From Chaetoderma sp. LZ-2023a (taxonomy: Eukaryota; Mollusca; Caudofoveata; Chaetodermatida; Chaetodermatidae), in contig CM067365.1 in NCBI GenBank assembly GCA_034401795.1, positions 12,405,656 through 12,469,655 on the forward strand: a stretch of DNA of 64,000 nucleotides. Reading direction: 5' to 3'. This document shows positions 47,366 through 59,452 of the stretch, piece by piece (within the stretch, counting starts at the first letter, position 1; every line of letters begins with the position of its first letter). A model generated the notes under the pieces. The model worked only from the letters and a program-made list of their open reading frames with translations. It did no database searches and had not been told where the DNA came from. The translations under genes and the position numbers were made by a program.

Positions 47366-47905
47366 TACATATTCATACAGAAATATGACTATATTAGAAA
47401 TTAAACAATGACATTTGTAGACCTGAACAAGCCGCGGATCCAGTCTGGCACGCTAGTCCTCTATTACAATCGCATGCGCACTATGAAGTACTGCATGACC
47501 ATGACCATGGGCATCCATAAGAAGACTTGTTACATTAAACAGTATCAATTTAACGAAAGAATCCAGTTTTAGCTATGCCACGACCGATTCTAGCTAAGCT
47601 TCATCCACACTTCGCCCTTGATGGTATGTTATAGACTTACCGGAATGGGCATTGCCAACGGAAAACGACAATTCTGCAATGCAGATTTAGGAACACCAGT
47701 TATCTATGTTGATATCTTATGTGGTCATGGACACCAAACTGTCTTCTCTGAGCAAATGTTATTTGTATGGATATTAAGTAACTTGTAGTTGTATATGTAA
47801 TTACTTTTCTGTACTGCTCATCTTTATACATCGTTTTGCTGAGATATGTGTATGGCTGCGAAAACTCAGCACAACGCATTTTATTACTGTTATCGACAAC
47901 ATAAT
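47366..47905. other. Mostly unassigned, one small B fragment
   Basis: Only 47568-47625 (ccagttttagctatgccacg, ttctagctaagcttcatcca) is recognisable, as the left tip of family B. Confidence 0.5.
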
Positions 47906-47906
47906 T

Positions 47907-47907
<1 letters not shown>

Positions 47908-47977
<70 letters not shown>

Positions 47978-48252
47978 AAAGAGAGAGAGAGAGAGAGCGA
48001 GACGGAGGGGGGAGGGAGGCACGGCGGAGGGAGGGAGGGAGGGAGGGGGGGGGGGCGAGCGAGCGAGAGAGAGAGAGAGGGAGGGAGGGAAGGAGGGAGA
48101 GCGAGCGAGCGAGCGAGATAGAGAGATAGAGAGAGAGAGGGGGGAGAGAATGTATAGCGAGGGAAGGAGGGGGGGGGGGGGAGGAGTGGATCTAGGGAGC
48201 GAGGTCGGGAGGGAGCGAGGGGAAGGGCGAAGCGAGGGATCGATGGGCGAGG
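47908..48252. repeat. (GA)n / GGGA-rich tract
   Basis: Pure GA at first (47908-47960), then GGGA, GCGA and poly-G (48167-48181). G-quadruplex-prone. The Ser/Pro-rich minus frame and Arg/Glu plus frames are by-products. Confidence 0.95.
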
Positions 48253-48628
48253 GAGGGATGGCGCCTTGCTTGAATAGCATTATAGATGTTGATTCTGGTC
48301 TTTTGGTGTAAATATTTTTTTAGATAATCAAGGTGGTTTTCGAATAGAGCTCGGCCTATTACATAGCCCGCTAAGGGTTGAATGAATGATCATCAGCACG
48401 AAAACTGTTATGGATGATACTGCACATCCTTCCCGATGTCAATCCACGCTAATGCCGTTAACCGGTCAATACCACTAATGGGAGGCTGGCTTAGCCAGTA
48501 GATGAGCGAGCGTTGGATGGTTCCAGTTTCTCAGTCAATCATATGAGAAATAATCAACTACGTGCGCGTGCCTAATGATGCTATGACCAATTACGTCACG
48601 AATGGCGACTAATGGTTATTCTACGAAT
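48253..48628. other. No gene or repeat recognised
   Basis: Short unique-looking spacer. Confidence 0.45.
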
Positions 48629-48790
48629 TGTAGGTCAAATTAGTTTCAAATTTTTCAAGAGTTACCTGTATAGTTCTCCGGGAATTGATAGGCAGGAGGT
48701 TCAGGAATCGGTCGATCCCAACACGGGTGAAATGTGGGCGGAGCTTACCTAAAGATGGGCGGGGCATAGCTAAAACTTGATTCCTCCATT
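48629..48790 (-). repeat. Family B, mirrored left half
   Basis: Starts just beyond the palindrome centre (gtcaaattagtttcaaattt) and continues with gttacctgtatagttctccg, ggtcgatcccaacacgggtg and ggggcatagctaaaacttga. Confidence 0.75.
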
Positions 48791-48908
48791 ATGGTGCCGA
48801 GTGTATACATGTTATTGCATATGTCTTCATTGTAGCGAACGCGTAGTATTCATAACATAGGCACCGACATTTTGGTCTGCCTTGTCCTATGTACATTGGT
48901 TATTGCGT

Positions 48909-49302
<394 letters not shown>

Positions 49303-49309
49303 CGCAATG

Positions 49310-50110
49310 GACTAGCAAGCAAGACACTCTATGAAGTAGCACACCAAATATATAGAAACAAATTAACATGTTCAATGTAATAGTATTGTGGCCTTATTAT
49401 GAGAAATCTGGAACATTTCTTTGCTCGCAAAAGCCTACGAAAAAACGAATAGAGATTCTTAGAAGCTGCATTGATGTGCTTTACTTTGCCAAGCGTAGTG
49501 AGTAATCAGGTTAAAACGCCATAAAAGATACGTGTAATAGAAGAGTCCTACTTTCTGTATCGACCTAGCATGAAAGCTTACAAAATATAAAGCCAGTAAC
49601 GCAATGTATAAAAAATTATTTTCATGGAATTCTATATCTGCCTTTTAAAAGAAACCCGGCAGGTTTCTTTTTCACTGGAATAGGAAACTGTTCTATGTTC
49701 TCGGATGTTGTATCGATCTACTTATCTTTGACAAGCATAGCGAGTAATCTGGTTAAAGACGCTGGCAGATCCCAAGCGGAAACGGTTAATATCTTTACGA
49801 TAGTACCAGTGATATCAATAGAGTTACTGCTCCAGTAATCCTTAATAAGACATGTTCATCTAAATCTATTTCCATTCATTGCCTGTAATTGCTAACCAAA
49901 AGGCATGATTTGTTTTGTAGCAAGCTATGAGTGGGTCATTGTCAGTCATCAAGGTGTGGCTAATGCGGCCAAACTGAGTTAAAGATCTGAAGAATCGCAT
50001 TGGCGTGTAGGACTTAGGTAATCAGTTGCCTCTGTGTCATGATGGGCTTATGCCAACGAACGTAATCCGATATATGCATCCAACACCATTATGCATAGAA
50101 GTACTCTGCT
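49310..50110 (+). repeat. Family D repeat, copy D4 (subtype with internal duplication)
   Basis: ggccttattatgagaaatct, tttctttgctcg, ttactttgccaagcgtag, then a second round starting ggaattctatatctgcc (49626), ctttgacaagcatagcg, ctgctccagtaatccttaat, gttaaagatctgaag. Stops near cattatgcatagaag, as D3 does. Confidence 0.8.
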
Positions 50111-50500
50111 GATATCTTTATGTCAATTTGTATGTAATGAACTCACAATGAACAATTTTTTTTCTCTGAAGGAAATTCGAGTTTAAATCGGCAATATTAC
50201 AGAGATCTAACCAATATCTTTTAGGAAAAGACACATACAATCATTTCACAGCATAATGAGTGAAGGAATTAAATAAAACTCCCCAGTTTATTAATGACAG
50301 TACACAGTTTCAAGCAATTCAATAAATCAGAATGGAACTTCCGGGACCATACCGCGTCTCTAGAAACAAGAGCAACGTTGGATAGCGCATGTCAAGCTAT
50401 AGACGACAAACGGCACGAAAATAACCGATCTGAAAGAGAGGAAACGGAAATACCCGCTGCAGAAAACACATTAGAATGTATATAGGTATTTGAAGTCTAG

Positions 50501-50890
50501 ATGAGTGAGCATAAGCCAAGAAAATCTTCGCAGAGATATCGCAAACCGGTGAGTAGAAGGCTAAACGTGACACCTATTGTGGTAACAGGTAGTACAGGAA
50601 CTTACATAAAGCCATATACACCCTTACCATCTGCCTCCGATTCAGACAAGGATATTATCTGGGTTACGAAAAGTGGTGCCTCTGCAAAGGAAATGTCTGA
50701 TTGTATCTGTAATAACCTATCCGGGTGGATTAAATCATATGGCAAAGTACATGTCTATGTATGGTATGGAATATGCGACCTAACTCACAAGTCTGGGAAG
50801 TATATACCACTGAATGACGACATTAAAGCATCGCTCAATAAACTGCTAAACAGTCTAACACAAGTCCAGGTCATTGCTAACACGCGCGCA

Positions 50891-50939
<49 letters not shown>

Positions 50940-50954
50940 ACCCACCCACCCACC

Positions 50955-51028
<74 letters not shown>

Positions 51029-51520
51029 GAGAGATAGAGAGAGAGAGAGAGCGAGAGAGAGAGAGAGAGAGAGAGAGTGAGAGAGAGAGAGAGAGAAAGC
51101 AGCGCGAGTTACGCTTCTGCAGATACCATACTATTCTATCGTAGTACGGGACCTGTCAAGGGATATCCTGGCCCAAAGTAAATTACGAGACAAGACAAAG
51201 ACTTAGAAGAGTGTATCACTGGCGCAAATGCAGAAATATATAGATTACATGAGGACGTGAACTCATTCGCGCCATCGTTCAAGTCTGACGTTCTTCGTGG
51301 CAGAAGCCAGAAGAACAAAAAGCCTAGAAAATCTCTAAACTTCAACCTGTATAAAGATGGTGTCCATCCAGGCCCATTACTAGCTCGAGTCCGGGTTAGG
51401 AAACTAGGGCTACCGAAGATTGCTACTAAGTGTTCATGGATTGCGTATGAAAAAAAACCATTTGGACCTGGTCAACTGTACTGGAGCACAGGCGCATGTA
51501 AGTACTACATACTGGTATAA
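50501..51520 (+). pseudogene. SGNH-esterase-like ORF1 segment of the LINE
   Basis: The first part (ATG at 50501) has PIVVTGSTGTYIKPY at the place of SGNH block I, then WVTKSGASAKEM and [20 protein letters not shown], whose GICD matches block III. After an interruption by a 219-bp microsatellite the homology resumes with [10 protein letters not shown] (about 51114-51143) and LNFNLYKDGVHPGPLLARV (about 51337-51393), where D..H is the catalytic Asp-His of block V. SGNH hydrolases are lipid/carbohydrate esterases; in CR1-type LINEs the domain's role in transposition is unclear. The block I Ser lies in GSTG rather than the usual DSKG/GDS form. A stop lies between the two parts at 51194-51196, so it is broken. 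A short Glu/Arg-rich frame at 50294-50485 may be its upstream remnant. Confidence 0.75.
50880..51098. repeat. (CA)n-(CCCA)n-(CA)n-(GA)n inside the LINE ORF
   Basis: CA 50888-50937, CCCA units 50937-50963, CA to 51024, GA to 51098. It lies exactly between the QVQVIA and IPYYSI strands of the esterase fold, so it grew or inserted after the ORF was formed. Confidence 0.96.
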
Positions 51521-51589
51521 ATATGAATAGGACAGAACTACCGACGTGTACTACACCAATTTAATAGAAAGAGTTGGCAGATTGTTACC

Positions 51590-52460
51590 TTCCGGCACAC
51601 GGATATTATCTGATTTGGGCTGGACTACCCAGCCAAGTTAGGATTGTTGATTTAAATTACTGTAAGCATTAATTGTCGATTTGGTTGGGACCACCCTGCT
51701 AATCTGACATATTGTGCATATAATTTTATATTGTGATTTCGCCAGGATTACACAGCCAACGAATTTATATATGTCTGATTTGGTCGGGACGCCCTGCTAG
51801 TCTGACACCTGCTAACACAAGGTTGGTCTGGACTACCCTGCCAGTATAGTAGAAAGTGTCAATCTGGTCTGGACAACTCTGAAAATGTGACATGATGTGT
51901 ATATTGCAATGCCTTGCAAATTTAGGAGAATAATTTGGTAGGTTGTTGCCTCCCATTACACACACATTGTCTGATTTGGTCAGACTTTAATAGGACTGCT
52001 GATTTTATTAACTGACATTAGTATTAATTGTCGATTTGGCCGGGACCACTGCTAATCTGAAATAGTGTGCATATACTGTAATATTGTGTTTTCACCAGGA
52101 TTACACAGCCATCGAATTTATATTGTTTGATTTGGCCAGGACCACTCTGCTAATCTGACATATTGTGCACATGTTTTAATAGTGTGAATTCACCAGGATT
52201 ACTCACCCAGTAAATTTAGAGTGTGTCTGATTTGATCGGGACCACTCTCCTAGTCAACCACCTGATAACAGAAGTTTGGTCGGGACTACCCTGCCATTCT
52301 AGTAGAAACTTGACAGGATTACGTTAGCAGTAAATGAATTAACACATTTGCTCGGGACAACCCTGCCAATCTGAGACTGAACTTTAGAGAAAACTTTAAT
52401 AGTAATTTATGTTTACTTGGTAGGGACCACACTGCCCGTGTTCGTAACTTCTTGCATTGC
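51590..52460 (+). repeat. Array of a ~25-bp motif in a ~355-bp higher-order repeat
   Basis: The motif tttggtcgggaccaccctgc recurs with variation about a dozen times (near 51615, 51679, 51779, 51822, 51871, 51974, 52033, 52128, 52227, 52276, 52347, 52417). A longer unit beginning taattgtcgatttggytggg (tcgat at 51676 and 52031) repeats after 355 bp with the same internal order, including ccaggattacacagcca twice. No frame is maintained. Confidence 0.75.
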
Positions 52461-52699
52461 CTGCAACCTGTGTGTACACTTATTACATTTAAATAGCAGG
52501 TGATCCCGTCAGAGTTTGTAACTCTTTCCCAAAGAAAATACCGCAAGGAGTAGATTGGCAGGAGCTAAAGGATCACCAACAGTGAGGAAAACAGGGCCAG
52601 AAATAGAGTGTGTCTGTTAGTTTCAAAATACTCAAAAAAACCTAAATTTAATTAGCACAGAATACAAATTGCTAACCAAGAGATCCGATTTATACTGGT

Positions 52700-53400
52700 A
52701 GTTCCCCCCCCCCATATGTGTAGAGAACGCTATAAGAAACTTGAACATAGAAAGAGACATTGAGGAACGTTGCACAACTGTTCTAAAGCAAAATGGAGCA
52801 ACGGAGCTAGAGATAGATGTGGCACAGAAAACGTGGAACAAGTCAAGACACTAATTCAAGAAGATAGGCAGGGAGGAGAGAAAGGTGCAATGATGCGGTG
52901 GGAATGAAAGAGGTGGATGAACAGATTGCTGACCTCCAAGAACGCGAGGAGCGTAAATGTAATGTAATCATCCACAGGAGTGAAGACTCGAACAAGGAGA
53001 AGGCAGAAGAGCATAAGGAAGAGGATACACAGTATATGAAAGACCTATGCGATGTACTAGATACACCAAATGGCAGAATAAAAAGTGTTATTCGACTAGG
53101 GAAGAGGGATGCTAAGAATGTAGCTTCGAAACCAAGGATAACGAGAATAACATTTGCAGATGAAAGTACAAAGGGCACATTTATGAGCAATGTTAGGAAG
53201 TTAGCCACTGCTGAGGAGAGATTCAATAAGATAAGCATAGCGTATGATATGGCAATGAAAGAAAGTAAGCTCAACAAGCAGACATTTGGAGAAATGAAGA
53301 AACTCAGTGATGAAAATGAATCGGGGGACTACACATATATAGTTTGCGGTCACCCTGGGGAGGGATGGTGGTGAAAGTAAGAAACTGGGTCAAAGAGATC
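52700..53400 (+). pseudogene. LINE ORF1 segment: coiled coil and RRM-like domain
   Basis: A charged N-terminal part (ERDIEERCTTVLKQ about 52755-52797) is followed, in another frame, by an open reading frame (52898-53374). That frame has a heptad-like start (KEVDEQIADLQEREER), the first beta strand CNVIIHRS, an acidic linker, RIKSVIRLGKRD, PRITRITFADESTKGTF and VRKLATAEERFNKISI. The order matches the coiled coil plus RRM/transposase-22-like fold of ORF1 proteins in CR1/Jockey/L1-type LINEs, which bind the element RNA. A run of C at 52707-52715 and the change of frame indicate decay. Confidence 0.75.
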
Positions 53401-53441
53401 ACTAATAAACCTGTAAATAGTTCAAAAGCACTAAAGTAAAT

Positions 53442-53965
53442 ATGTATCGGGACAAAGAGGCAAACACGTTGTGCACAGACAATAAGATGGGGGGGGGGGG
53501 GGGTATACAGTGCATGGAAACACAGGCAGACAGCTTGCCAAGCACAATTAAGGAATTAAAAGGAAGAGTAATGGATGAGGAGAATCTAGTTACAATTATC
53601 GGAATAACAGCAGTATGTCCAAAAAACTCCAGGTTTGCACCAACACGAGCTGTACTGCAGATTAAGGGCTTTGAGCTGTTTGGAAATGAGTCAGAAACAA
53701 TCAACATAAGACGTGTAGCACTGTACATAAAAGAAGAACTAACAGGAGTCGAATGTAAACTGAAAAGTAGCTTCGAAGAGAGTGTGGGTGAAGGTAAAGA
53801 TTAGTGGACACGAAACCCTAATGATTAGATATATCTACAAAAGCCCAAGCAGTAGAAAATACAATCGTAGGGAGCTGCGAGGCCTCATTAGATAGGTATG
53901 CAGTCTGAGAAATGAGTTTACACACCTATTGATCATGGGAGACTTCAATTTTCTTAAAATAAACA
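53442..53965 (+). pseudogene. LINE ORF2 N-terminus: APE-type endonuclease fragment
   Basis: TIIGITAVCPKNSRFAPTRA corresponds to the first catalytic block of AP-endonuclease-like LINE nucleases (usually GITEVKPKNSRF; here E is replaced by A). It is followed by LQIKGFELFG, VALYIKEELTGVECKLKS and FEESV. After a frameshift near 53790 homology goes on with VKISGHETLMI, IYKSPS and, after another stop, LLIMGDFNF at about 53930-53953. The enzyme would nick target DNA for target-primed reverse transcription. Homology stops before the C-terminal catalytic motifs. A poly-G run (53489-53503) lies near the start. Clearly non-functional. Confidence 0.85.
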
Positions 53966-53971
53966 GGCATA

Positions 53972-54250
53972 CATGGATAGCCTATGGCAGCAACAGCGCC
54001 AAGCCAAATTAGTTTCAAAATATTCAACAGTATATTTATTAAATAGTAAAAGCAAACAATTTGTACAACAACGCGAAGACCGTCTTCAACTATGCGTTCG
54101 TGACGTACTTATTGACGGCATTCATGACGTCTTTCATTATGATGTCATTGTACACATCACACAGTTCATTATGACGTCATATGCTGGGTGGGTACTCTGG
54201 AAAGGTGAATTAATTACGTCACTAGTTACATAACGGCAAAATCAAAATGA
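53972..54250 (+). repeat. Family B, right part starting at the palindrome centre
   Basis: Begins tagcctatggcagcaacagc, the apex of the B hairpin. It continues with ccaaattagtttcaaaatat, attaaatagtaaa, gaccgtcttcaactatgcgt, gtgacgtactta and ttatgacgtcatatgc, ending near aattaattacgtcacta. Its left edge abuts the broken LINE. Confidence 0.75.
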
Positions 54251-55940
54251 TGTATAGTTCTGTCACGAATATAGAACAGTCCGTAACTACTGCACGAATT
54301 GTATGTCATCGATGAATCTACCATTCTAAGACTTCCCTGCACCCATTTACCTCTTAAACTTTCAGTGTTACAGTGCCCATGCAGGTAAGACGTTGGCATT
54401 GATGAAACTAATTTGTATGGAACATAATTGGCAAAGTGCTTTGAGCAATATTGCCGTAATTTGTTTGAGAGGTTGAATGGGTATATATGATACGGCCATA
54501 CCGCTGATAAAAAATATATCGAATTTGTGGTAACCCTTTTGTGGTCAAGCAACGTGAAACACATAGCGGTGCTAAGAAGCTGTCCTACCTAAAAAAAACA
54601 ATGTGATAACACAGCTAGGCTTCTGTGTATTTTGAAAGAATTCAAATGATATTACTTGCTACGTGTTGCCTTGCCCAACATAGTGCAATGCGGTGGTTTA
54701 AACTTGTCAAACTTTCTGATTGGCAATATCTGCAAATGGATGTTTACTGCAAGCCAATTACAATAACCATGCCATGTACAGACCACAATGTGGTGAATAT
54801 TCAAGAGCACCCACTAGATTCTGTTCCCTTGAATATGCAACTAGATCATCAAATAGCAATCGGGAAGTCATCTTAATTTACTGTTATACCCCCATGCAAT
54901 AATACATTGAGTAAATCCGTCATGTAGTAGCTATGATCCGGAACTGTACGTTTTCTTGCGGGGAAACAATTCATTATTCATTGAAACTAACCATAAGACA
55001 GCTACTTAAACTAATTGCATTTTACTTATTAATTCTTGAATTGCGAGGGGATACTTACGCAATTAGTGCACGTTAATTATGAAGTAGACGCCACTCTTTT
55101 AAAACTAAGAGTTCGTGTAGTCTTTCAAACGAATTTAAAACCAAATTTATAACACCTGCCACATTTGAATCGTATTTATTTCAAATACATTATTTTGATT
55201 ATCACACTTGCAACGTTCATATATGATCATAGCTGTGTTGGCAGTTCGTATTTCTCACACGAATTTCCTAAATAAATGTGATGTATTTGATATAAAATGA
55301 AAACAGGCTCTAGTAGTTATTAAGTGAATGTCTTCCCAGTTTACAGCATTTTATTTATGTCTGTAGAGCATCACTACTGAGAGGCTTGATCAGCGCAGAA
55401 CACACTGTAATGGCACACGCATCATCTTATGAGTTCAGAATTAAAGTCGTTTTGATTGGTCGATTGGAATTCCCAAGTGTTTCATTAACGTCTTTCAATA
55501 ATGGTTACTCTTTTTTATATGTAATTACAACTAATACAGCTTATGCCTAACTTAACATGCAACAAACACAAAACAGAAACAGGGTAGTTCGTACAACATG
55601 CTATGCAGAGTAGCGTGAACACAATTCAGTAGAGAAGGTAGTGCTACCTTAGGCTATACTCTCTTCCAATCATTATCTTCAGAATATTCAGCAGTGCATT
55701 TTATTTTTTTTCGAAATATGTTACGTTATTTTTAGCCGTACTTTAATAGTTATTTTTTACAAGATATTGTCTATAACAAGCCAGAGTTGCACACGTCAAC
55801 TAGGAAATATGACTGATACGTATGTCACCATTAATAGTGTACACGCCGTAGTTCATTGCTGTGTATCGGACATATAAGGCATGATCTTGCCACATTAGAA
55901 TCGCTACTGTTTTCCTTATGGCGCATATGACACGAGAATG
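54251..55940. other. 1.7 kb without recognised genes or repeats
   Basis: AT-rich. The 112-codon minus frame at 54226-54564 has no motif. Confidence 0.5.
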
Positions 55941-55943
55941 GAG

Positions 55944-56327
55944 GAATCCAGTTTTAGCTATGCCCCGCCCATTTCTAGTTAAGATTCACCCACTCTTCGG
56001 CCGTGTTGGGAGCGATCGATCCCTGTACTCTCCGATCTCTATTTCCAGAAAACTATATGTGTAAGCTGTTGAAGATTTTGAACTAATTTGACCGGGTGCT
56101 GTCTCTGGATATGGCAGCATCATCGCCCAGTCAAATTCGTTTCAGAATGTTCAACAGCATTCTTATTACATAGAAAAGACATACAATACAATTCGTCCAA
56201 CCTGGCGGACTAGTAAGCACTTAAGACGTATAAAATAAAGCCCTTCATGATGTAATTGATTATGACGCCTGTCTACACGGCACGTAGTTGATTATGGCGT
56301 CATATGATTGACTGCAAAACTGGATTC
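55944..56327 (+). mobile_element. Family B, full-length copy with short terminal inverted repeats
   Basis: Begins gaatccagtttt (55944-55955) and ends aaaactggattc (56316-56327), a perfect 12-bp inverted repeat, giving a 384-bp element. Order inside: agctatgccccgcccatttc, gggagcgatcgatccct, atttccagaaaactatatgt, gtaagctgttgaagattttg, the palindromic core (gaccgggtgctgt... / ...atcatcgcccagtcaaa), then the tail. No target-site duplication is certain. It is non-coding, so a MITE/foldback-like non-autonomous element is inferred. Confidence 0.7.
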
Positions 56328-56819
56328 ATGAATTTCTCGATGACAGTAATAATGTAGTCACATATGGTGGCGCTGGCGGATTTTCTACTATAGTAAGACT
56401 TTAGTATTACACATTGTGATACCACATATGCCGCAACTGTAACACAAATCGCTATTGTAATTGAGAGTCATGATCCGAATCACAAATAATCAGAGGTTGT
56501 TAGTCCATTTTGATGCATTTTTAAACATTTTTTTCGACCCTAATTAACACATAATGCGGAGAATACTTGTTTTCATTAATACCAACTCGCACACACGCAC
56601 ACACGCACGCGCGCACGCACACACATTTAGCCGGAAGGTAGGATGCGCAGAGGGACGACAAGAGAACCAGATATACATACCTTTGTTTCAATACTGGGCG
56701 ACATAGTGATGCGTGCATCAAAGGTATCTGTACTGTGCGTTTTCTTTCAAATTCATCAGGTTTACAGGAGAGGATGGATGAACCAACTGTCAGCTGTGCC
56801 TGTGTTTATATCAATGTGG
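56328..56819. other. Unassigned, with short (CA)/(CG) run
   Basis: A CACACG-type run at 56589-56625; otherwise nothing recognised. Confidence 0.5.
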
Positions 56820-57030
56820 CCTGACCTGCCAAAATATCAATTTTCAGAAAACTATACATATACGCTTTTGAACAGTTTGCAACTAATCTGACTGGGTGTA
56901 AAGGCCTACAATTCGTCACTTTCACAGACATTTAAATGTTCATGACGGAGCTCGATACGGCATTCCTTACGCATCTTACTGTGGCATCAACCTACATGTG
57001 ACATACCTATGTATGACATCATGTGATCTT
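56820..57030 (+). repeat. Family B, copy lacking the core
   Basis: attttcagaaaactatacat, gcaactaatctgactgggtg, then directly the tail with tcatgacggagctcgatacg and cctacatgtgacat. The palindrome's second half has been lost. Confidence 0.65.
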
Positions 57031-57699
57031 AAACACAGTAAACAGCTCATATAACCATTTATTTGGTACGTTAAGCAACACGGAAACGCAAGTCAAACGC
57101 GCAATTTGGCTGCTTCTTGCAGCAATTCAAACCGCTGTAAGGCAATCGACGTTATTCTCTCCAGGATAGTCTATGTCTGACATCGCTAGAGCACGTGCAA
57201 TTGTAGTAATGGTATCTATTATATTCTATGGCTTCCATTTTGCTTCAAGACCGACTTTTATCAGGTTATATGACATGGTTGGCAATTGACTCGTCTTGGG
57301 AAGAAAATGGAAAGTCGATTCATCGGTATTTTCTTTCATGCTGAAATCTATATTTAAATTCCTATAAACAGTGTAGTTAGCGAAACCGATACAGTGGCAG
57401 GCATCTTAAATATACATGCAAGTAGAATTACATATTTACTTAGGCCACCTTGAGATCAATACTCCGCAAAACCTAGTTTGGCAAGTGTATGTTTATTGCA
57501 ACGCCGAGATTCATAACAGAAAATTGAACGAGCTTTGCAATGGACTTCAATAATTGTGTGACTGTCGTTTAGGAACTCTTTAAGATGCATTGTATTTTAG
57601 TGCACTACTCACCCAATGCTGGCAAGCTACTGCCTGAACAATTTATCTTGTAAAGGTGTATTTAGCCAATATAATTAGGAACTAAGGTACACTCACATT
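57031..57699. other. No gene or repeat recognised
   Basis: Unique-looking sequence. Confidence 0.5.
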
Positions 57700-57915
57700 G
57701 TGTTCACGGCACACTGCGCAGGTTCACCTTGTATACACACATCAATGCGCGCACACGCACTTACAGGCACAATGCCCCGCCCCACCCCCTCACTCACACC
57801 CGGCAGCACACCCGACCCACATGCTCAACCCACGCCCACCCACTCGCTCAATCTCTCACTCGCTCGCTCACTTACTCTCTTACGCACACGCACATACTCA
57901 CCCGCACGCAACATG
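57700..57915. repeat. C/A-rich cryptically simple tract
   Basis: CACA, CCAC, CTCA and CGCA tetramers without a fixed period. Three overlapping frames of 76-83 codons arise from the composition. Confidence 0.75.
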
Positions 57916-58670
57916 TATGTACGCATAGTATACACCCAGGGAGGTGGCTAAACATAGCTTAGTCACAGTTTCCAATGGACTAGAAACAGGTACCATGGGA
58001 TCATTGCGCACTATACTATGAATTGGGACTAGGTGCAAGGGATCAAAGAATGTATACGTTCACTGAGCATTGCTCCAATATTTATATATGGACCATAGGA
58101 AACTCAGAATGCAGGAATATGTTTGATTTGCAGAGCCTGCGCCTTTCAAAGATGTTTTTCTTTCAGCGCTTGTGTGGATGGGGTTGGTACACTGAACACC
58201 CTTCCATGAGCGGTGGAAACACCATTTCAGATGTGTGTGCACTTCTTGTGGAACCTTCCCCCGCCCCTCAAATTTGCTCCCGGCGCCCCTGTATGCAGCC
58301 AGGGAACAGGTGGGGTGTGAACACAGTTTGGACCCTCGTTACATGGATCTAGTACACAAAGTCTTCTTCCATGTTGTTGGATTACCTGAAATATGTCACC
58401 GATTGTGACGAGTTCCAAAAAATGCTGAACCCATTGCCGATAAACTGGTGAAACCAGTGCGACTTATTTTGAATACATACTGCTTATCTCCACGGCATGG
58501 AATTGTGTGACAACGACGTACAGCGCAAGCTGTAATTTCCCGACTTGATTTCTCTTCGGATGTTGGAAGTGGCGATTAATACATTGCTATTGAACTTCGC
58601 ACGATACTCACCCACACAATCACAGTGGGCTGTGATTTGCACTGCTGCGCGTGCCATGTAGTATCAGGGT
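57916..58670. other. No gene or repeat recognised
   Basis: A 109-codon plus frame (58023-58352) has no recognisable motif. Confidence 0.45.
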
Positions 58671-58674
58671 CATA

Positions 58675-59140
58675 TCATCTACATACTATTTTCTGCATAA
58701 CAGTTGCAACTAGCCATTTCAATCCCGAAAACCACCGCATCACATCCATACGTGAATAATGAGAAACTGATTTTACCGAGATCCACTCCAGCTGCAATCG
58801 AACTGTCTCCCCGTAGAATAAGCGGTGCGATAACAAATGAAAGCGAAAGAACAACACAACATCTCCAGAAATGTCTAGAGATTTAACCATGAACGAGATA
58901 AAAGAAACATTGCAAGGACAAGGCTCTAGGCAAAGCCCATGTATAGATAGCGATGTCCCAGACGATTGGAATGAGGTAGAGAGGATCACCCCACTCCAGA
59001 AAAAGGGCATTTGGAGAAACCATGAGAACAGCTGTATAGAAAAACAATAAAAGGCATGCTAAACACAAAAGGCAGAAGACTGCCTGTGGGAAGCGGATCT
59101 TCTCTCCAAAACAGCTTGAACCTGGAGTTATGGCTAGCAT
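58675..59140 (-). other. Hydrophobic open frames, unidentified
   Basis: The minus frame at 59140-58883 reads FPQAVFCLLCLACLLLFFYT, a convincing single membrane-span composition, followed by SPNALFLEWGDPLYLIPIVW. A second minus frame overlaps it downstream (59010-58675) and contains LSHRLFYGETVRLQLEWISV. They are in different phases and no family is recognised. This could be a chance frame, a relic, or an exon of a membrane protein. Confidence 0.12.
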
Positions 59141-59359
59141 GCGCCATTGGATAAATATGTATCCGTATTGTCATCCCGCAAGATTAACACTAGATGATCG
59201 CAAGGAAAGTCACATAAAACCCTAAGAAACTTTCCCGTGAACCGGAGTATTGTTTCCCATGTTCATAAGTGTTCAGCATAAATACTGTCCCCATTGGTAA
59301 AGCTATTCACTCAGATGATCTGACAATGTAAATATACGGATGGGCATGCTCTTTTTGGA

Positions 59360-59452
59360 GAACGCACACGCACGCACGCACGTACACACGCACGCGCGCG
59401 CGCGCTCACACACACACACACACAACACACACACACACACACACACACACAC
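59360..59452. repeat. (CA)n/(CG)n microsatellite
   Basis: ACGC-type start, an alternating GC run (59391-59405), then CA dinucleotides with one interruption. Alternating purine-pyrimidine throughout, so Z-DNA-prone. Confidence 0.95.

Larger units (their letters stand above)
50290..53970 (+). mobile_element. CR1-like LINE, 5' part only
   Basis: Plus-strand non-LTR retrotransposon with, in order, an SGNH-esterase-like segment (50501-51520, split by a microsatellite), a repeat-rich interval (51590-52460), a coiled-coil/RRM-like ORF1 segment (52700-53400) and the start of an APE-type endonuclease (53442-53965). It ends abruptly after the MGDFNF motif against a family B copy, so the rest of the endonuclease and the whole RT are missing. 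Esterase domains in ORF1 are established for CR1-group elements. The element is decayed: stops separate the segments and at least one frameshift lies in the endonuclease. Which repeat family member it is cannot be decided here. Confidence 0.8.
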
